The notes: generated by a model from the sequence alone, not told the origin. Counted from the stretch's first letter, positions 1 to 8,434 are shown. The stretch is 20,125 bases of DNA from CAYTID01 sp964437735 (GCA_964437735.1 CAYTID010000041.1:1-20125), one strand, 5' to 3'. A program made the numbers and translations.

Positions 1-139
1 GAGCACGTTCGTTCTTCCACTCAATTGCTTTTGCTTTTGAAAATTCTTCAAGCCAAAGTTTTTGCTCTTCCGTTTGTGAAAATGTTGCTTGAACAATAAG
101 AAGCGAAAGTATAAGATTAAATTTTAGGTGCTTTTTCAT
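1..139 (-). CDS. Secreted protein, N-terminal fragment (runs off window edge)
   Basis: The minus strand from 139 reads an open frame of 46 codons to the window edge without a stop. It begins with a typical signal peptide: MKKHLK, then a hydrophobic stretch (LILSLLIVQATFS), then Q-T, where signal peptidase I would be expected to cut (about residues 21-22). The mature start (TEEQKLWLEEFSKAKAIEWKNE) is charged and helical. That would fit a propeptide of a secreted enzyme such as a protease, but the fragment is too short to name a family. The ribosome binding site is weak. It is co-directional with the two secreted-protein genes upstream but separated from them by a 465-bp repeat-rich gap, so it probably has its own promoter. 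I am fairly sure of the start and signal peptide, and unsure of the function. Confidence 0.65.
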   Translation of the reverse strand, partial: MKKHLKFNLILSLLIVQATFSQTEEQKLWLEEFSKAKAIEWKNERA

Positions 140-178
140 AGTTTTTCAATCCGTTGTATGTTTTACAGCACGTTTCGA

Positions 179-223
179 CTCTCACGCAAATCACGAAGTG
201 ATGCCTTCGGCAGCCGCAAAGCA
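179..223. repeat. 45-bp direct repeat, copy 1
   Basis: The sequence at 179-223 matches 541-585 with one mismatch (C at 214 versus T at 576). Each copy contains the inverted repeat CGAAG-TGATGC-CTTCG, which can form a 5-bp stem with a 6-base loop. The copies lie 362 bp apart in the same orientation and flank the other small palindromes. Confidence 0.85.
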
Positions 224-307
224 CAGAGAGAGAGCTGTGGTACGATAAACTTTAGTTTGTCGAAACTCGAAATAAATTCTTAAAGCTAAATCCAAATTTC
301 TATTTGC

Positions 308-325
308 CTCCGTAAGCTAACGGAG
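308..325. repeat. Short inverted repeat (CTCCGT/ACGGAG)
   Basis: CTCCGT (308-313) and ACGGAG (320-325) are perfect reverse complements around a 6-base loop (AAGCTA). This is the first of three small hairpins between the two direct-repeat copies. Confidence 0.7.
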
Positions 326-365
326 ATAATTGACTATTGTTCATTGATTGTCGTTAGTTTAGCCC

Positions 366-378
366 GCTCCTACGGAGC
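366..378. repeat. Short inverted repeat GCTCC-TAC-GGAGC
   Basis: A 5-bp perfect stem (366-370 with 374-378) closes on the triloop TAC. The next hairpin, at 419-431, has the same stem-TAC-stem design with different stem bases, so the pair looks like two variants of one element type. Confidence 0.75.
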
Positions 379-418
379 TCATCTGTTCTTGTTTGGTGTT
401 ATATTCTACCAACGGTAC

Positions 419-431
419 GTCCCTACGGGAC
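419..431. repeat. Short inverted repeat GTCCC-TAC-GGGAC
   Basis: A 5-bp perfect stem (419-423 with 427-431) around the triloop TAC. From memory, GTCCCTACGGGAC-type palindromes recur in intergenic regions of several FCB genomes. That is recollection, not a search result. Confidence 0.75.
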
Positions 432-514
432 TTGCTTTTTGGCGCGAATTATTTTTTTGTATTCTACAAATAATCATTTTCCAAACTGAGCAATTAACGT
501 TATACGTTTTGACA

Positions 515-535
515 AATTACTAATTACTAATTACT
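515..535. repeat. Tandem heptamer AATTACT x3
   Basis: Three perfect tandem copies of AATTACT occupy 515-521, 522-528 and 529-535, followed by a short T run. A further isolated AATTACT occurs at 603-609 across the stop codon of the minus-strand gene. Confidence 0.75.
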
Positions 536-540
536 TTTTT

Positions 541-585
541 CTCTCACGCAAATCACGAAGTGATGCCTTCGGCAGTCGCAAAGCA
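541..585. repeat. 45-bp direct repeat, copy 2
   Basis: Second copy of the repeat at 179-223, with 44 of 45 bases identical and the CGAAG/CTTCG stem conserved. It ends only 19 bp from the stop codon of the minus-strand gene (605-607), so its small hairpin lies in the 3' untranslated region of that transcript. There is no U-tract, so I do not call it a terminator. Confidence 0.85.
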
Positions 586-604
586 AAATTACACAAAACA
601 CTAA

Positions 605-1783
605 TTACTTCATCAAAATCAATTTCTTCACATCTGTAAAATTACCCGAGCGGATTTTATATATATAGATACCCGAAGATAATCCGCCGTTGACTGATGA
701 AGCTTCAAATGTTACGCTGTGGTATCCTGCTTCCTTGTATCCGTCTACCAATGTCGCAACCTCAAAACCTAAAATATTATACACCTTTAATGTTGTAAGA
801 TTGCCAAATGGCAATTGGAAATTTACAAATGTCAATGGATTAAACGGGTTCGGATAATTCTGTTCCAGTTTAAATACAGTCGGCAGTTTATTATCTTTGA
901 TTCCAGTTGGTGCTAAGTTCACTGTTATCGGACCATGATAATGTACAAGTCCGTCGTTATCTTCTTGTTTGAGACGGTAATGTATTACCGTGCTTGATCC
1001 GATGGCTGGGGATTCATCCGTCCAGGTATAATATTGAGGTTGGAGAGTATGTCCGGCGCCGGGAATAAGTCCGGATACAGTAACAAACGGCTCCTCACCC
1101 TCTGATTTACGCTCAACATAAAAACCGTAGTTGTTAATTTCGCTTAAAGTTTCCCATTCAAGTTTGACCGCGTGATTGCTGCTGACAAATGTTCCTGTAA
1201 AAGATGAAAGTTGGACGGGGAGAGGTGGATTATTAAGATTTACATTGTGAGATGATTGTATCGTTATTTCTATCGCCTCACCACTAACATACGCACTTAA
1301 TTTGGACGGATATTTTCCTCCCGTACTGATGAAGTTCCAGGAAATATTTGCATATACATCGCCGAATGGTACTGTGTTTGTTATTCGAAATCTTCCAAGC
1401 CGTGTTCCATTTCCTGCATTAGAGATTATTGTCCCATTACCAGCTTGCGGATTAGCTCTTGGGGCGACACGAAATATGTTATTTGTGTTATCCACTGAAA
1501 GACTAGAAGGTATTTGCGAAGATAAGAATCCAGATGATCCACTAATTATTGAAAAAGTCAATGTTCCGCCACCTTTTATGGCTCCATTGAAGTTTAAGCC
1601 CAGTTGAGTATTTGCAACTTCTAACTCAACATCACCTGTCCTTTTTAAGAACACATCAAATTCGAACACAGTAACGCTTACCAATGTATCATTCATTATG
1701 GTATATTGGTATGTTGGATTTTGAGAATAAGAGATGGCAATGCTTGTCAATAGTATGTAAAATAATAATTTTATTTTTTTCAT
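605..1783 (-). CDS. Secreted protein with beta-sandwich (cohesin-like?) and FN3-like modules and C-terminal sorting domain
   Basis: This 392-residue protein starts with a signal peptide (MKKIKLLFYILLTSIAISYSQ, cut near residue 20). Residues about 28-178 form a Gly/Asn-rich beta region. Features such as VFEFDVFLKRTG and the regular beta pattern recall a cohesin-like fold, but this is my inference. Residues about 189-290 (LPVQLSSFTG, LEWETLSEINNYGFYVER) are the FN3-like module often placed before the sorting domain. Residues about 305-392 are a type A sorting domain: EQNYPNPFNP, a YNILGFEVATL core, SGIYIYKI and a final KKLILMK. Such domains direct export by the type IX secretion system and surface attachment or release. 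AAAGGAAAG upstream serves as ribosome binding site. The gene lies 62 bp downstream of the dockerin-like gene on the same strand, so the two are probably co-transcribed. Export is well supported; the ligand is unknown. Confidence 0.9.
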   Translation of the reverse strand: MKKIKLLFYILLTSIAISYSQNPTYQYTIMNDTLVSVTVFEFDVFLKRTGDVELEVANTQLGLNFNGAIKGGGTLTFSIISGSSGFLSSQIPSSLSVDNTNNIFRVAPRANPQAGNGTIISNAGNGTRLGRFRITNTVPFGDVYANISWNFISTGGKYPSKLSAYVSGEAIEITIQSSHNVNLNNPPLPVQLSSFTGTFVSSNHAVKLEWETLSEINNYGFYVERKSEGEEPFVTVSGLIPGAGHTLQPQYYTWTDESPAIGSSTVIHYRLKQEDNDGLVHYHGPITVNLAPTGIKDNKLPTVFKLEQNYPNPFNPLTFVNFQLPFGNLTTLKVYNILGFEVATLVDGYKEAGYHSVTFEASSVNGGLSSGIYIYKIRSGNFTDVKKLILMK

Positions 1784-1845
1784 ATATCTTTCCTTTAAAT
1801 AATTACAACAAAACCTGTATTATTTTTATAAATTGTATCTGATCG

Positions 1846-4800
1846 TTAATTTTTTGTATTTTCAAAAGTGATTGCATTTTTAGAATTAATTTTCATCTTA
1901 GTCAGTGGGGTTACAGAATAGATAAAGTTAGCACTATTATTATCTACAATGTTCATATCTGATCCATCTATCCATTGGTCCCCATTTAAATCAGTCGGAA
2001 AATAACCATAAACAAAATTAGCAGCATCATTATCTATATAATTCATATCTGACCCATCAACCCATCCATCCTGATCCACATCACCGCTATAAATACACCA
2101 CTTTGTTCCTTTTTGTTTTAAGTTATCTCCGTAAGCTTTATTAGCCGCGGTAGTGAAATCGTAATTCAATAAAGATCCTAAAAATGTTTGTCCTGAAGCG
2201 CTCCATGTTTCAATTGAATTGCGGTGTTTAATTACTATATAATATGGAGTTCCGTTAACTGCAGTGTTAAATGTACCTGTTCCCTGTCCTGATGTATTCA
2301 GAAAAATTTTCGCTTCATCAATTTTAGTATATGGTGATGAAGCGCTGCGCAGCTCAACTGTAATTGTATCTGAGATCATCGTTGTGCCGTTAAAAAATCC
2401 TTCGATTAATGCATTAATGTTAAGTCTGCGTACAGGATCGGCAAATTCATCGGCGCCGATATCAGGCGGATTGTTTCTCGCCTCATTGTCGAAATCGGTG
2501 GTTACTTCTGCGATATACAATCCTGCACTTGCGACAGGAATATACGATGCACCGGTATTAATATGGAGATTTGTTGTGCTAACAAAAAAGCTTGAAGCCG
2601 GAACATTAGCGCTTGTATCGCTTAAACTGTTTGCATCGCCGCCGGAGGATGTTTTCCATTGTGTAAAAGTTCTGTCTGTGCCGCTGCCCCATTCTCCTAT
2701 CCGCGCGGATACAGGTGCGACAAGAAAATTATAATTCGATGCTGAGGAAGACCATCCGGTAGCCGGAGTAGAATTAGTGTTGGCAATTGAAAAGTGTTTA
2801 CCCGTTCCGCCTGTACGGGCATTCATAAAGATGTTATTTCTAAGTGTAACCGTGGCGGTTCTTGACCTTAAAAAAGAATAAGTTTTATTTGAACCCGAAC
2901 TTACAGTTCCGGAAACCAGAACTGAATTATAATACCATTGATTTACGCCGGTGCTCGTATCCTCGATTCCGAAAACCCGTACATTTGTTCCAATATTTGC
3001 GCCAACCGCAATCATATTGTTTGCATAAATGGCGTTGCCGCCGGTTGTAAAGATGCCCCATATACGTCCCAAATTTGTACTAGAACTCTGCAAATTGTAA
3101 ATACTGTTTCGTAAAACAGAGTTCGTACCCGTAACAGGTCCGTCAAATCTGATTCCTGCAACATTGGTTGCCGAACTTGTTGCCGTGTTGGATAGATTAA
3201 AGACCTGATTACCTGTACAAACTTGCGGTGTGTTTATACTTGCGCGGTAATTAATGCCAATGACTCCAAATCCGGTAAATGTTGTAGCGCTGGTACAATT
3301 TCTGACTGTATTTCCTGTTACAGTGTATTTGCCGTAAAACGGCTTGGGTAAACCCGTTCCCTGAATCTGTATTCCGGTAATTGATGAGCCGGTTCCTGTA
3401 TTGGTGTTAGATAAGTTAGCAATTGTATTGTTGGATACCGTGCTTGGAACAACATTCAGCGTGTCACCTGCATAAGCGCCGATACCGATTATAAATTGAT
3501 TAGATGTTGATGAAATACTTCCTGCAACAGTGGTACTGCCAATCGTGTTATTAGATATGTTAAAATTCACAGTTGGTGTATAAGTTCCGGATTGAAAAGA
3601 GATTCCGCGCAGTTCCGCGACTGAAGATCCAATAATTCTGACACCTGCAATAATATTGTTTTGAACATTGATAATTGCCGGAATGCCTGTGCCTATAAAA
3701 ATTCCCGAAAAGATCGATCCGCTTCCTGTCATTGTAAGATTAATACTGTTAGTTGAATCAGGATGTCCGATTATATTCCCGGCTGTTGTTCCGATATTGT
3801 AAGAGCCGGAAATAATCATCATAGCGGCATGAAGTGTACTCACGTTCGAAGTTGAGATATTCATATTACGGAAAATATTTCCCTGTATGCTTGTTGCTGA
3901 GGTAGAGGATGTTGATAAAGATAACCACCGGAAAATTCCGCCACCTGAATATGCGAGCGCCGATCCTCCCGCATTTGCAGCCTGACCGCCAAAGTAATTG
4001 TTCGTAATTGTCAAAGGTCCTACTGTCTGCGACGCAGCAATAATACCGGTTGTTGTCCCCGTGGAAATACTGCGCGATGCAGTTTGATAAAAACTGTTAG
4101 CGTGGATTGTCCAATTTGTACTGTACGTCGCAAGATAAATTCCGTTGGAACCATTGTACTCATGAAAAAAATTAAAAATTTCGTTGTTTGAAATTATGTT
4201 ATTATCATTAGCTTTGCCCGGAGCGCCGGATGAGTATATAGTATTAAGAGGGGTTGCTGATGGAGATATACCTCGAATATCGCAGTATGTAATTGTATTA
4301 TTGCTATTTCCCGTAGCAGTATTGGAGGTCCCGAATAGAACGACACCTTCGGAGAAGGATCTGTTAACTCCTCTTAAAATACAGTAGCGTATAATGTTAC
4401 CTGTTGCCCCGTTGCGCAGAAGAATTGCCTGGCCGCTTGTGTCGGTATTCTGAATAGTAAGTTCTTTTGCCGAACCTATTCCGCCCGGACGTCCGTCAAA
4501 TATTACATACGATCCGTTGTTCAGATCGATTGTAGGACCTGCGTTTGAACCTGAAATTAATCTTCCGGTCGCACCCAAAGCGGGTCTGACAGTAATCGTA
4601 TTCGCAGCCGTTGTTGCAAGGTTTATAAAATTTAAAGGGAATGTTTCAACGGTACTGGTATAACTTGTTTTTAACTCAAGTATCACCGAACTGTCTATCC
4701 CATTTGTTCGAATGGCGAAAAGAGCATCTCCTATAGTGGTGTAATCTGATGGACTCGGACCAATGGTTTTAATTCCACGTAATGGTGTAATTGCTGAAGT

Positions 4801-5724
4801 AGTTGCTTGGTTACCCGTTAAGTAGGGCGATTCTGCTTCGAATACACCGGCAATACGAAAATAGTACAATGTTGAAGATGAAAGCCCAAATTGTTCCTGA
4901 CTATATGTTTGTCCCGTCCCAGCTGATGTTGTAGATGGTATATCAGTTCCAACTTGCAAATAGTTTATATTATCTTCGGAACGATATACACGGAATGCTA
5001 CCTCGTTTGTTGAATTATCGGTCCAATTAATTATCATTCCAGAGAAAGAGACAGAAGAAGCAGAAAAGTTTGTGGGTGCTGCGTCTGCTGGAATTGGTTC
5101 ACGGACTGTTACGTTATCAAGGAAGCAGTCATAAATTTCATATTTACCTACAATTTCAAATGCAATGCGAGCATTAGATACTTTATAATCATTCGGTAGC
5201 TGGTAAACGTAATGTTTCCATGAAACTCCATGAGCTCCGATTTCAGATGAAATGTTGTTCCACGTTGTTCCTCCATCGCTTGATGCGCGCAGCAGAAGCG
5301 ATACATTACCATTCATGTAAGCATAATAAAAAGAAACATATGGGATTGTTGATACGGTTAAATCGATTTCAGGAGATTCAAGACGGACAATTCTATTTTC
5401 ATAAGAATTATAATCCATAAACCATGCAACTGAATTACCATGTTGAGCACCAGTTGGAACGCTATCTCCTCCTGACGGAGGATCCCAACCACTTGTACTC
5501 CATGTGGTTTTAGCCCAATCAATTGGGCTTCCCCATCCCAGTGTATCATTTCCTACTTCTACCACCGTTTGTGTCCAACCGCTCGGCGCAGAAGGGCTGC
5601 CGCTCCAGGTCCCTTCAAAAGATTCGTTAAGAAATATCTGTGAAAATAATGGAGCGGTTGTTAATAAAAGAATTAAATTTAGAAATATTATATATATTAA
5701 AAATTTTAGACTCGAAGTCATCAT
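1846..5724 (-). CDS. Large secreted parallel beta-helix protein with FN3 and dockerin-like tail
   Basis: The 1292-residue protein has a signal peptide (to about residue 29, LFSQ-I). Residues 31-210 are a jelly-roll/MAM-like region (LNESFEGTW at the start, CFLDNVTVREP at the end), and 212-310 are an FN3 module (APTNFSASSVSFSGMIINW). Residues about 318-1095 are a long pectin-lyase-like right-handed beta-helix, full of N-N-x-I/V turns and ending in DIGADEF (1088-1094). Residues 1100-1205 are a beta-rich linker. At 1214-1275 two dockerin-like calcium loops follow: D1215, D1217, D1219, D1223, D1226 (GDVDQDGWVDGSD), and a second near D1245-D1256 (DLNGDQWIDGSD). There is no QNYPNPFNP sorting domain at the end. 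The start has GGGGG as ribosome binding site; a second ATG lies one codon in. A role in adhesion or polysaccharide binding or cleavage is plausible, but no catalytic residues can be named. It is the first gene of the minus-strand pair and has a promoter-like element at 5816-5845. Confidence 0.9.
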   Translation of the reverse strand: MMTSSLKFLIYIIFLNLILLLTTAPLFSQIFLNESFEGTWSGSPSAPSGWTQTVVEVGNDTLGWGSPIDWAKTTWSTSGWDPPSGGDSVPTGAQHGNSVAWFMDYNSYENRIVRLESPEIDLTVSTIPYVSFYYAYMNGNVSLLLRASSDGGTTWNNISSEIGAHGVSWKHYVYQLPNDYKVSNARIAFEIVGKYEIYDCFLDNVTVREPIPADAAPTNFSASSVSFSGMIINWTDNSTNEVAFRVYRSEDNINYLQVGTDIPSTTSAGTGQTYSQEQFGLSSSTLYYFRIAGVFEAESPYLTGNQATTSAITPLRGIKTIGPSPSDYTTIGDALFAIRTNGIDSSVILELKTSYTSTVETFPLNFINLATTAANTITVRPALGATGRLISGSNAGPTIDLNNGSYVIFDGRPGGIGSAKELTIQNTDTSGQAILLRNGATGNIIRYCILRGVNRSFSEGVVLFGTSNTATGNSNNTITYCDIRGISPSATPLNTIYSSGAPGKANDNNIISNNEIFNFFHEYNGSNGIYLATYSTNWTIHANSFYQTASRSISTGTTTGIIAASQTVGPLTITNNYFGGQAANAGGSALAYSGGGIFRWLSLSTSSTSATSIQGNIFRNMNISTSNVSTLHAAMMIISGSYNIGTTAGNIIGHPDSTNSINLTMTGSGSIFSGIFIGTGIPAIINVQNNIIAGVRIIGSSVAELRGISFQSGTYTPTVNFNISNNTIGSTTVAGSISSTSNQFIIGIGAYAGDTLNVVPSTVSNNTIANLSNTNTGTGSSITGIQIQGTGLPKPFYGKYTVTGNTVRNCTSATTFTGFGVIGINYRASINTPQVCTGNQVFNLSNTATSSATNVAGIRFDGPVTGTNSVLRNSIYNLQSSSTNLGRIWGIFTTGGNAIYANNMIAVGANIGTNVRVFGIEDTSTGVNQWYYNSVLVSGTVSSGSNKTYSFLRSRTATVTLRNNIFMNARTGGTGKHFSIANTNSTPATGWSSSASNYNFLVAPVSARIGEWGSGTDRTFTQWKTSSGGDANSLSDTSANVPASSFFVSTTNLHINTGASYIPVASAGLYIAEVTTDFDNEARNNPPDIGADEFADPVRRLNINALIEGFFNGTTMISDTITVELRSASSPYTKIDEAKIFLNTSGQGTGTFNTAVNGTPYYIVIKHRNSIETWSASGQTFLGSLLNYDFTTAANKAYGDNLKQKGTKWCIYSGDVDQDGWVDGSDMNYIDNDAANFVYGYFPTDLNGDQWIDGSDMNIVDNNSANFIYSVTPLTKMKINSKNAITFENTKN

Positions 5725-5815
5725 AATTCCCCCGAATTATTTATTGCTATACTTGTCAAAGAAATTGGTTATTGAGAGGCAAATCTTTAAATATTATTTC
5801 CCTCTATGCTTACAT

Positions 5816-5845
5816 AAATTAAGCAGAAAATAACCACATTGTCAA
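5816..5845 (-). promoter_or_regulatory. Putative promoter for the beta-helix gene
   Basis: On the minus strand TTGACA (5845-5840) is followed after 18 bp by TAATTT (5821-5816), giving a leader of about 85 nt to the ATG at 5724. The -35 element continues as TTGACAAT, the same octamer as at 15902. The -10 match is only moderate. Confidence 0.45.
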
Positions 5846-5857
5846 TTATTTTAATCT

Positions 5858-5877
5858 TTATTAGAAAATTCTAATAA
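5858..5877. promoter_or_regulatory. 20-bp palindromic operator-like site, copy 1
   Basis: TTATTAGAAAATTCTAATAA has perfect 9-bp arms (5858-5866 and 5869-5877) around AA. It lies in the divergent region between the 5724 (minus) and 5947 (plus) genes, 12 bp upstream of the minus-strand TTGACA. It differs at a single position from the palindrome at 15859-15878. Size and symmetry fit a homodimeric regulator. The regulator is unknown, and either divergent gene could be its target. Confidence 0.65.
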
Positions 5878-5946
5878 TTACCTGTTAAATTGATATTATT
5901 TTAATATATTTCAAATATTCAAAATAACAAAAGGAGGTTTTCGGTA

Positions 5947-7188
5947 ATGGCAAATGCGCAAAGTTTAACACCCGTCCAGCCCGGAGAAAGGATTGAAGTT
6001 CTCGATATTCTCCGAGGTTTTGCATTGTTTGGAATTTTATTGGTCAATATGGATTTATTTATTAATCCTATCCAGTCATTATTAAGGCCGGTTACGGCGG
6101 GTAGTTCACAAACAGACCTGGCTGTTTCATTTTTTGTAAAATTTATAGGCGAAGGAAAATTTTATTCACTTTTTTCATTTTTGTTCGGCTACGGATTTGC
6201 AATCTTGTTTTTAAGAAGTGAAGAAAAAGGAATATCTTTCAAGGCATTAGTGTCGCGCAGGTTTTTTGTCCTGCTCCTGATCGGATTGATTCATGCTTAC
6301 CTGATATGGGTGGGAGATATTTTATTCATGTATTCTTTGCTTGGATTTTTACTGATCCTCTTCCGTAAATCAAAACCAAAAACACTTTTAATCTGGGCAT
6401 TCGTCTTATTAGCTCTTCCTATACTCCTTCTTGCGGTGGGGACTTTGGCAATCGAAGCCGGCAAAAATATTCCGGAGGCTGCCGAACAAATTAACAACAG
6501 CTTTGCCGAACAAACCGTGCAATATCAAAACGATATCGAACGGGCATATAAAATTTATCCGACCGGAAATTTTATGGAAATCACCCAACAACGGGCTTAC
6601 GATATGAAATTTATGATAAGTTCAATGCTTTTTCTTGCGCTTCCTGTGTTTGCAATGTTTCTTATAGGACTTTATTTCGGCAAGAGGCAATTGCTTCACA
6701 ATATCTCCGAAAACACTGTGCTCTGGAAAAAATTATTCGTGTGGGGTTTAATATTTGGCATAATCGGTAATCTTGTTTTTGCTTCTCTCATTTTATCGTT
6801 GGAAAGATTTGTGCCATCTTTCAACTTGCTGTTCGCCTCATTAGGACAGACTATCGGTGCATTAGCTCTGTGTTTCTTTTTTATTTCGGCTTTCGCCTTG
6901 TATTTAAATTCCGACAAATCAAATAAAAACTATTTTGCTTTCTTGTCTCCGGTCGGAAGAATGGCGCTAACTAACTATTTGATGCAATCAATAATTTGTA
7001 CGATGATTTTTTACGGATACGGGCTGGGTCAATTTGGACAGATAAGTAAATCCGAGGGTTTATTGTTGGTCGTTGTTATTTTCTTTTTTCAAATGATTTT
7101 GAGCAACTGGTGGATTAATCGAATGAAGCTTAAGTATGGTCCCGTCGAATGGTTATGGCGCAAACTGACATATTTTAAAAAATTCTGA
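5947..7188 (+). CDS. DUF418 family integral membrane protein
   Basis: This 413-residue polytopic membrane protein begins with the family hallmark ERIEVLDILRGFALFGILLVN (residues 14-34). It has about eight or more hydrophobic segments, and its C-terminal half is a DUF418 domain: GRMALTNYLMQS at 337-348, FYGYGLG near 355-361, and YGPVEWLWRKLTYFK at the end. The closest named relatives are E. coli YeiB and B. subtilis YxaH, predicted transporters or acyltransferase-like proteins of unknown substrate. Length is near the family norm (about 385-420). A strong Shine-Dalgarno site, AAGGAGG (5931-5937), fixes the start 9 bp downstream. A soluble loop (about 170-220) separates the two membrane halves. 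It is the first gene of a plus-strand run of six, 59 bp ahead of the phosphoesterase. The family call is secure; the function is not known. Confidence 0.92.
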   Translation: MANAQSLTPVQPGERIEVLDILRGFALFGILLVNMDLFINPIQSLLRPVTAGSSQTDLAVSFFVKFIGEGKFYSLFSFLFGYGFAILFLRSEEKGISFKALVSRRFFVLLLIGLIHAYLIWVGDILFMYSLLGFLLILFRKSKPKTLLIWAFVLLALPILLLAVGTLAIEAGKNIPEAAEQINNSFAEQTVQYQNDIERAYKIYPTGNFMEITQQRAYDMKFMISSMLFLALPVFAMFLIGLYFGKRQLLHNISENTVLWKKLFVWGLIFGIIGNLVFASLILSLERFVPSFNLLFASLGQTIGALALCFFFISAFALYLNSDKSNKNYFAFLSPVGRMALTNYLMQSIICTMIFYGYGLGQFGQISKSEGLLLVVVIFFFQMILSNWWINRMKLKYGPVEWLWRKLTYFKKF

Positions 7189-7247
7189 TAAAAAAATATT
7201 TTTATAAAGCATTTTTTTTTATATTAAAAAAAAAGATCGAAAGTAAA

Positions 7248-8378
7248 ATGATGAAAAAAATATTAGCTCTCGTTTTTTTGTGCGGAATCTTAAATGCCCA
7301 GGATATTGAGAATATTCACTTTGGCTCATACCGAAACCCGCTAAACGGATTGACTGTAACATGGAAAAGTTTCGGCGAAAACGACTCAATTAAATGGGGT
7401 TACACGAATAGGTATGAAATGGCTAAATCCGGTGCGATACGAAGGAATAACTATGAAGGATATTTGTATGATTTTTCATTTCCTGTAGTAAAAGCTCAAT
7501 CCGACTTATATTATTCAGTTTTCAATTCAAAAGAAAAAACCTGGACTCAAAAAATTTTCCGGACTTCAACAGATACGCTTTCGGATAATTTTACATTCAC
7601 TGTTACAGGCGACAGCCGGACACAGCTTAACCGCTGGGGACAAGTTGCAAAAGCTATAGAAAAATCGGATCTCAATATTTTTACAGGCGATATGGTCGAT
7701 AAAGGTTCAAATGATCCTGAATGGGATAACTGGTTTTATTGCGGAGAGAAATTTTTTGATTCTAATCTTGTCTATTATACCATCGGCAATCATGATGTCG
7801 GAAAAAACAATTTTGAAAATATTTTCGTCCTCCCGAAGAATCCATCGGGAAGCAAGCTCTATTATTTTTTTAACTATGGCAATGCCGTATTCATCTGTTT
7901 AAACAGCGAAGACCCCGCCAACCAAATTCAGATTGACTGGTTAGAGGAAACATTGAAAAAGAGCAAAGATAAAACGTGGAGGTTTGTATTTTTTCATAAA
8001 CCATTTTACAGCTCCGGAAAACATCAGGAAGCTATGCATAAATATTTTGACACCTGGTGGAAATTATTTGATGATTACGGAGTTGAATTAATTTTAACAG
8101 GCCATTCTCATCATTACGAAAGGACAAAACCTATAAATAGGAACATAAGCAAGATTTCGCCGGTCGGGGAATATGGTGGTACTCCGGATAGAGGACGGTG
8201 TCAGATTGTAGCGGGCGGAGCAGGTGCGCCTTTGTACGAAGTGAATCCACAATGGTTTACAGCTTATGCGGAATCGGTATTTCATTATTGTAAAATATCG
8301 GTAAAAGGGAATGAATTATTTTTTCAAGCCAAAAATATTCAGGGGAATGTTATAGATAGTTTGAGAATTGTGAAGTAG
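7248..8378 (+). CDS. Secreted metallophosphoesterase, purple-acid-phosphatase-like
   Basis: The 376-residue protein has a short signal peptide (MMKKILALVFLCGILNA, cut near 17), a small N-terminal beta-domain (about 20-108, IHFGSYRNPLNGLTVTWKS), like the FN3-like domain of purple acid phosphatases, and a calcineurin-type metallophosphoesterase domain (about 114-365). The metal ligands are all visible in order: D122 in GDSR, D148 in GDMVD, N181/H182 in GNHD, H250 in FFHKPFY, and H286/H288 in GHSHHYER. Family knowledge predicts hydrolysis of phosphomonoesters or diesters by a dinuclear metal centre in the periplasm or outside the cell. The substrate cannot be read from sequence. The start could be 7248 or the next codon at 7251; the ribosome binding site is weak. 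The flanking 59-bp gap is very AT-rich but has no clear terminator, so it probably belongs to the DUF418-led operon. Confidence 0.92.
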   Translation: MMKKILALVFLCGILNAQDIENIHFGSYRNPLNGLTVTWKSFGENDSIKWGYTNRYEMAKSGAIRRNNYEGYLYDFSFPVVKAQSDLYYSVFNSKEKTWTQKIFRTSTDTLSDNFTFTVTGDSRTQLNRWGQVAKAIEKSDLNIFTGDMVDKGSNDPEWDNWFYCGEKFFDSNLVYYTIGNHDVGKNNFENIFVLPKNPSGSKLYYFFNYGNAVFICLNSEDPANQIQIDWLEETLKKSKDKTWRFVFFHKPFYSSGKHQEAMHKYFDTWWKLFDDYGVELILTGHSHHYERTKPINRNISKISPVGEYGGTPDRGRCQIVAGGAGAPLYEVNPQWFTAYAESVFHYCKISVKGNELFFQAKNIQGNVIDSLRIVK

Positions 8379-8379
8379 T

Positions 8380-8434
8380 TTTAGGAGTATTGCGATTTTC
8401 AATCAAATTGCATCTCCATGCCAATTTTCCTAAA
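8380..8434 (+). other. Possible RNA stem-loop between phosphoesterase and DUF4159 genes
   Basis: TTTAGGA (8380-8386) pairs with TCCTAAA (8428-8434). Inside it AAATTGCA (8405-8412) can pair with TGCCAATTT (8419-8427) with one bulge. No U-tract follows, so it is not a classic terminator. It could be an mRNA processing or stability element, or chance in AT-rich DNA. Confidence 0.3.

Larger units (their letters stand above)
140..604. other. Intergenic repeat island without genes
   Basis: This 465-bp gap holds no convincing gene. It contains a 45-bp direct repeat (179-223 and 541-585), three short perfect inverted repeats (308-325, 366-378, 419-431) and a triple tandem heptamer AATTACT (515-535). 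The mix looks like intergenic repeat debris of the kind dispersed in FCB genomes. No clear rho-independent terminator for the minus-strand gene ending at 605 is visible. Confidence 0.6.

Noticed and set aside
366..431. Small regularly shaped hairpins as a CRISPR array
   Set aside because: There are only two, with different stem sequences and no uniform repeat/spacer structure.
5754..5759. Minus-strand TTGACA close to the beta-helix gene
   Set aside because: The matching -10 position (5731-5736) reads TTCGGG and would overlap the ribosome binding site, so it is not a usable promoter. The element at 5840-5845 is better.
7189..7247. T- and A-runs between the DUF418 and phosphoesterase genes as a terminator
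   Set aside because: There is no GC-containing stem in front of the T runs, only AT-rich DNA.
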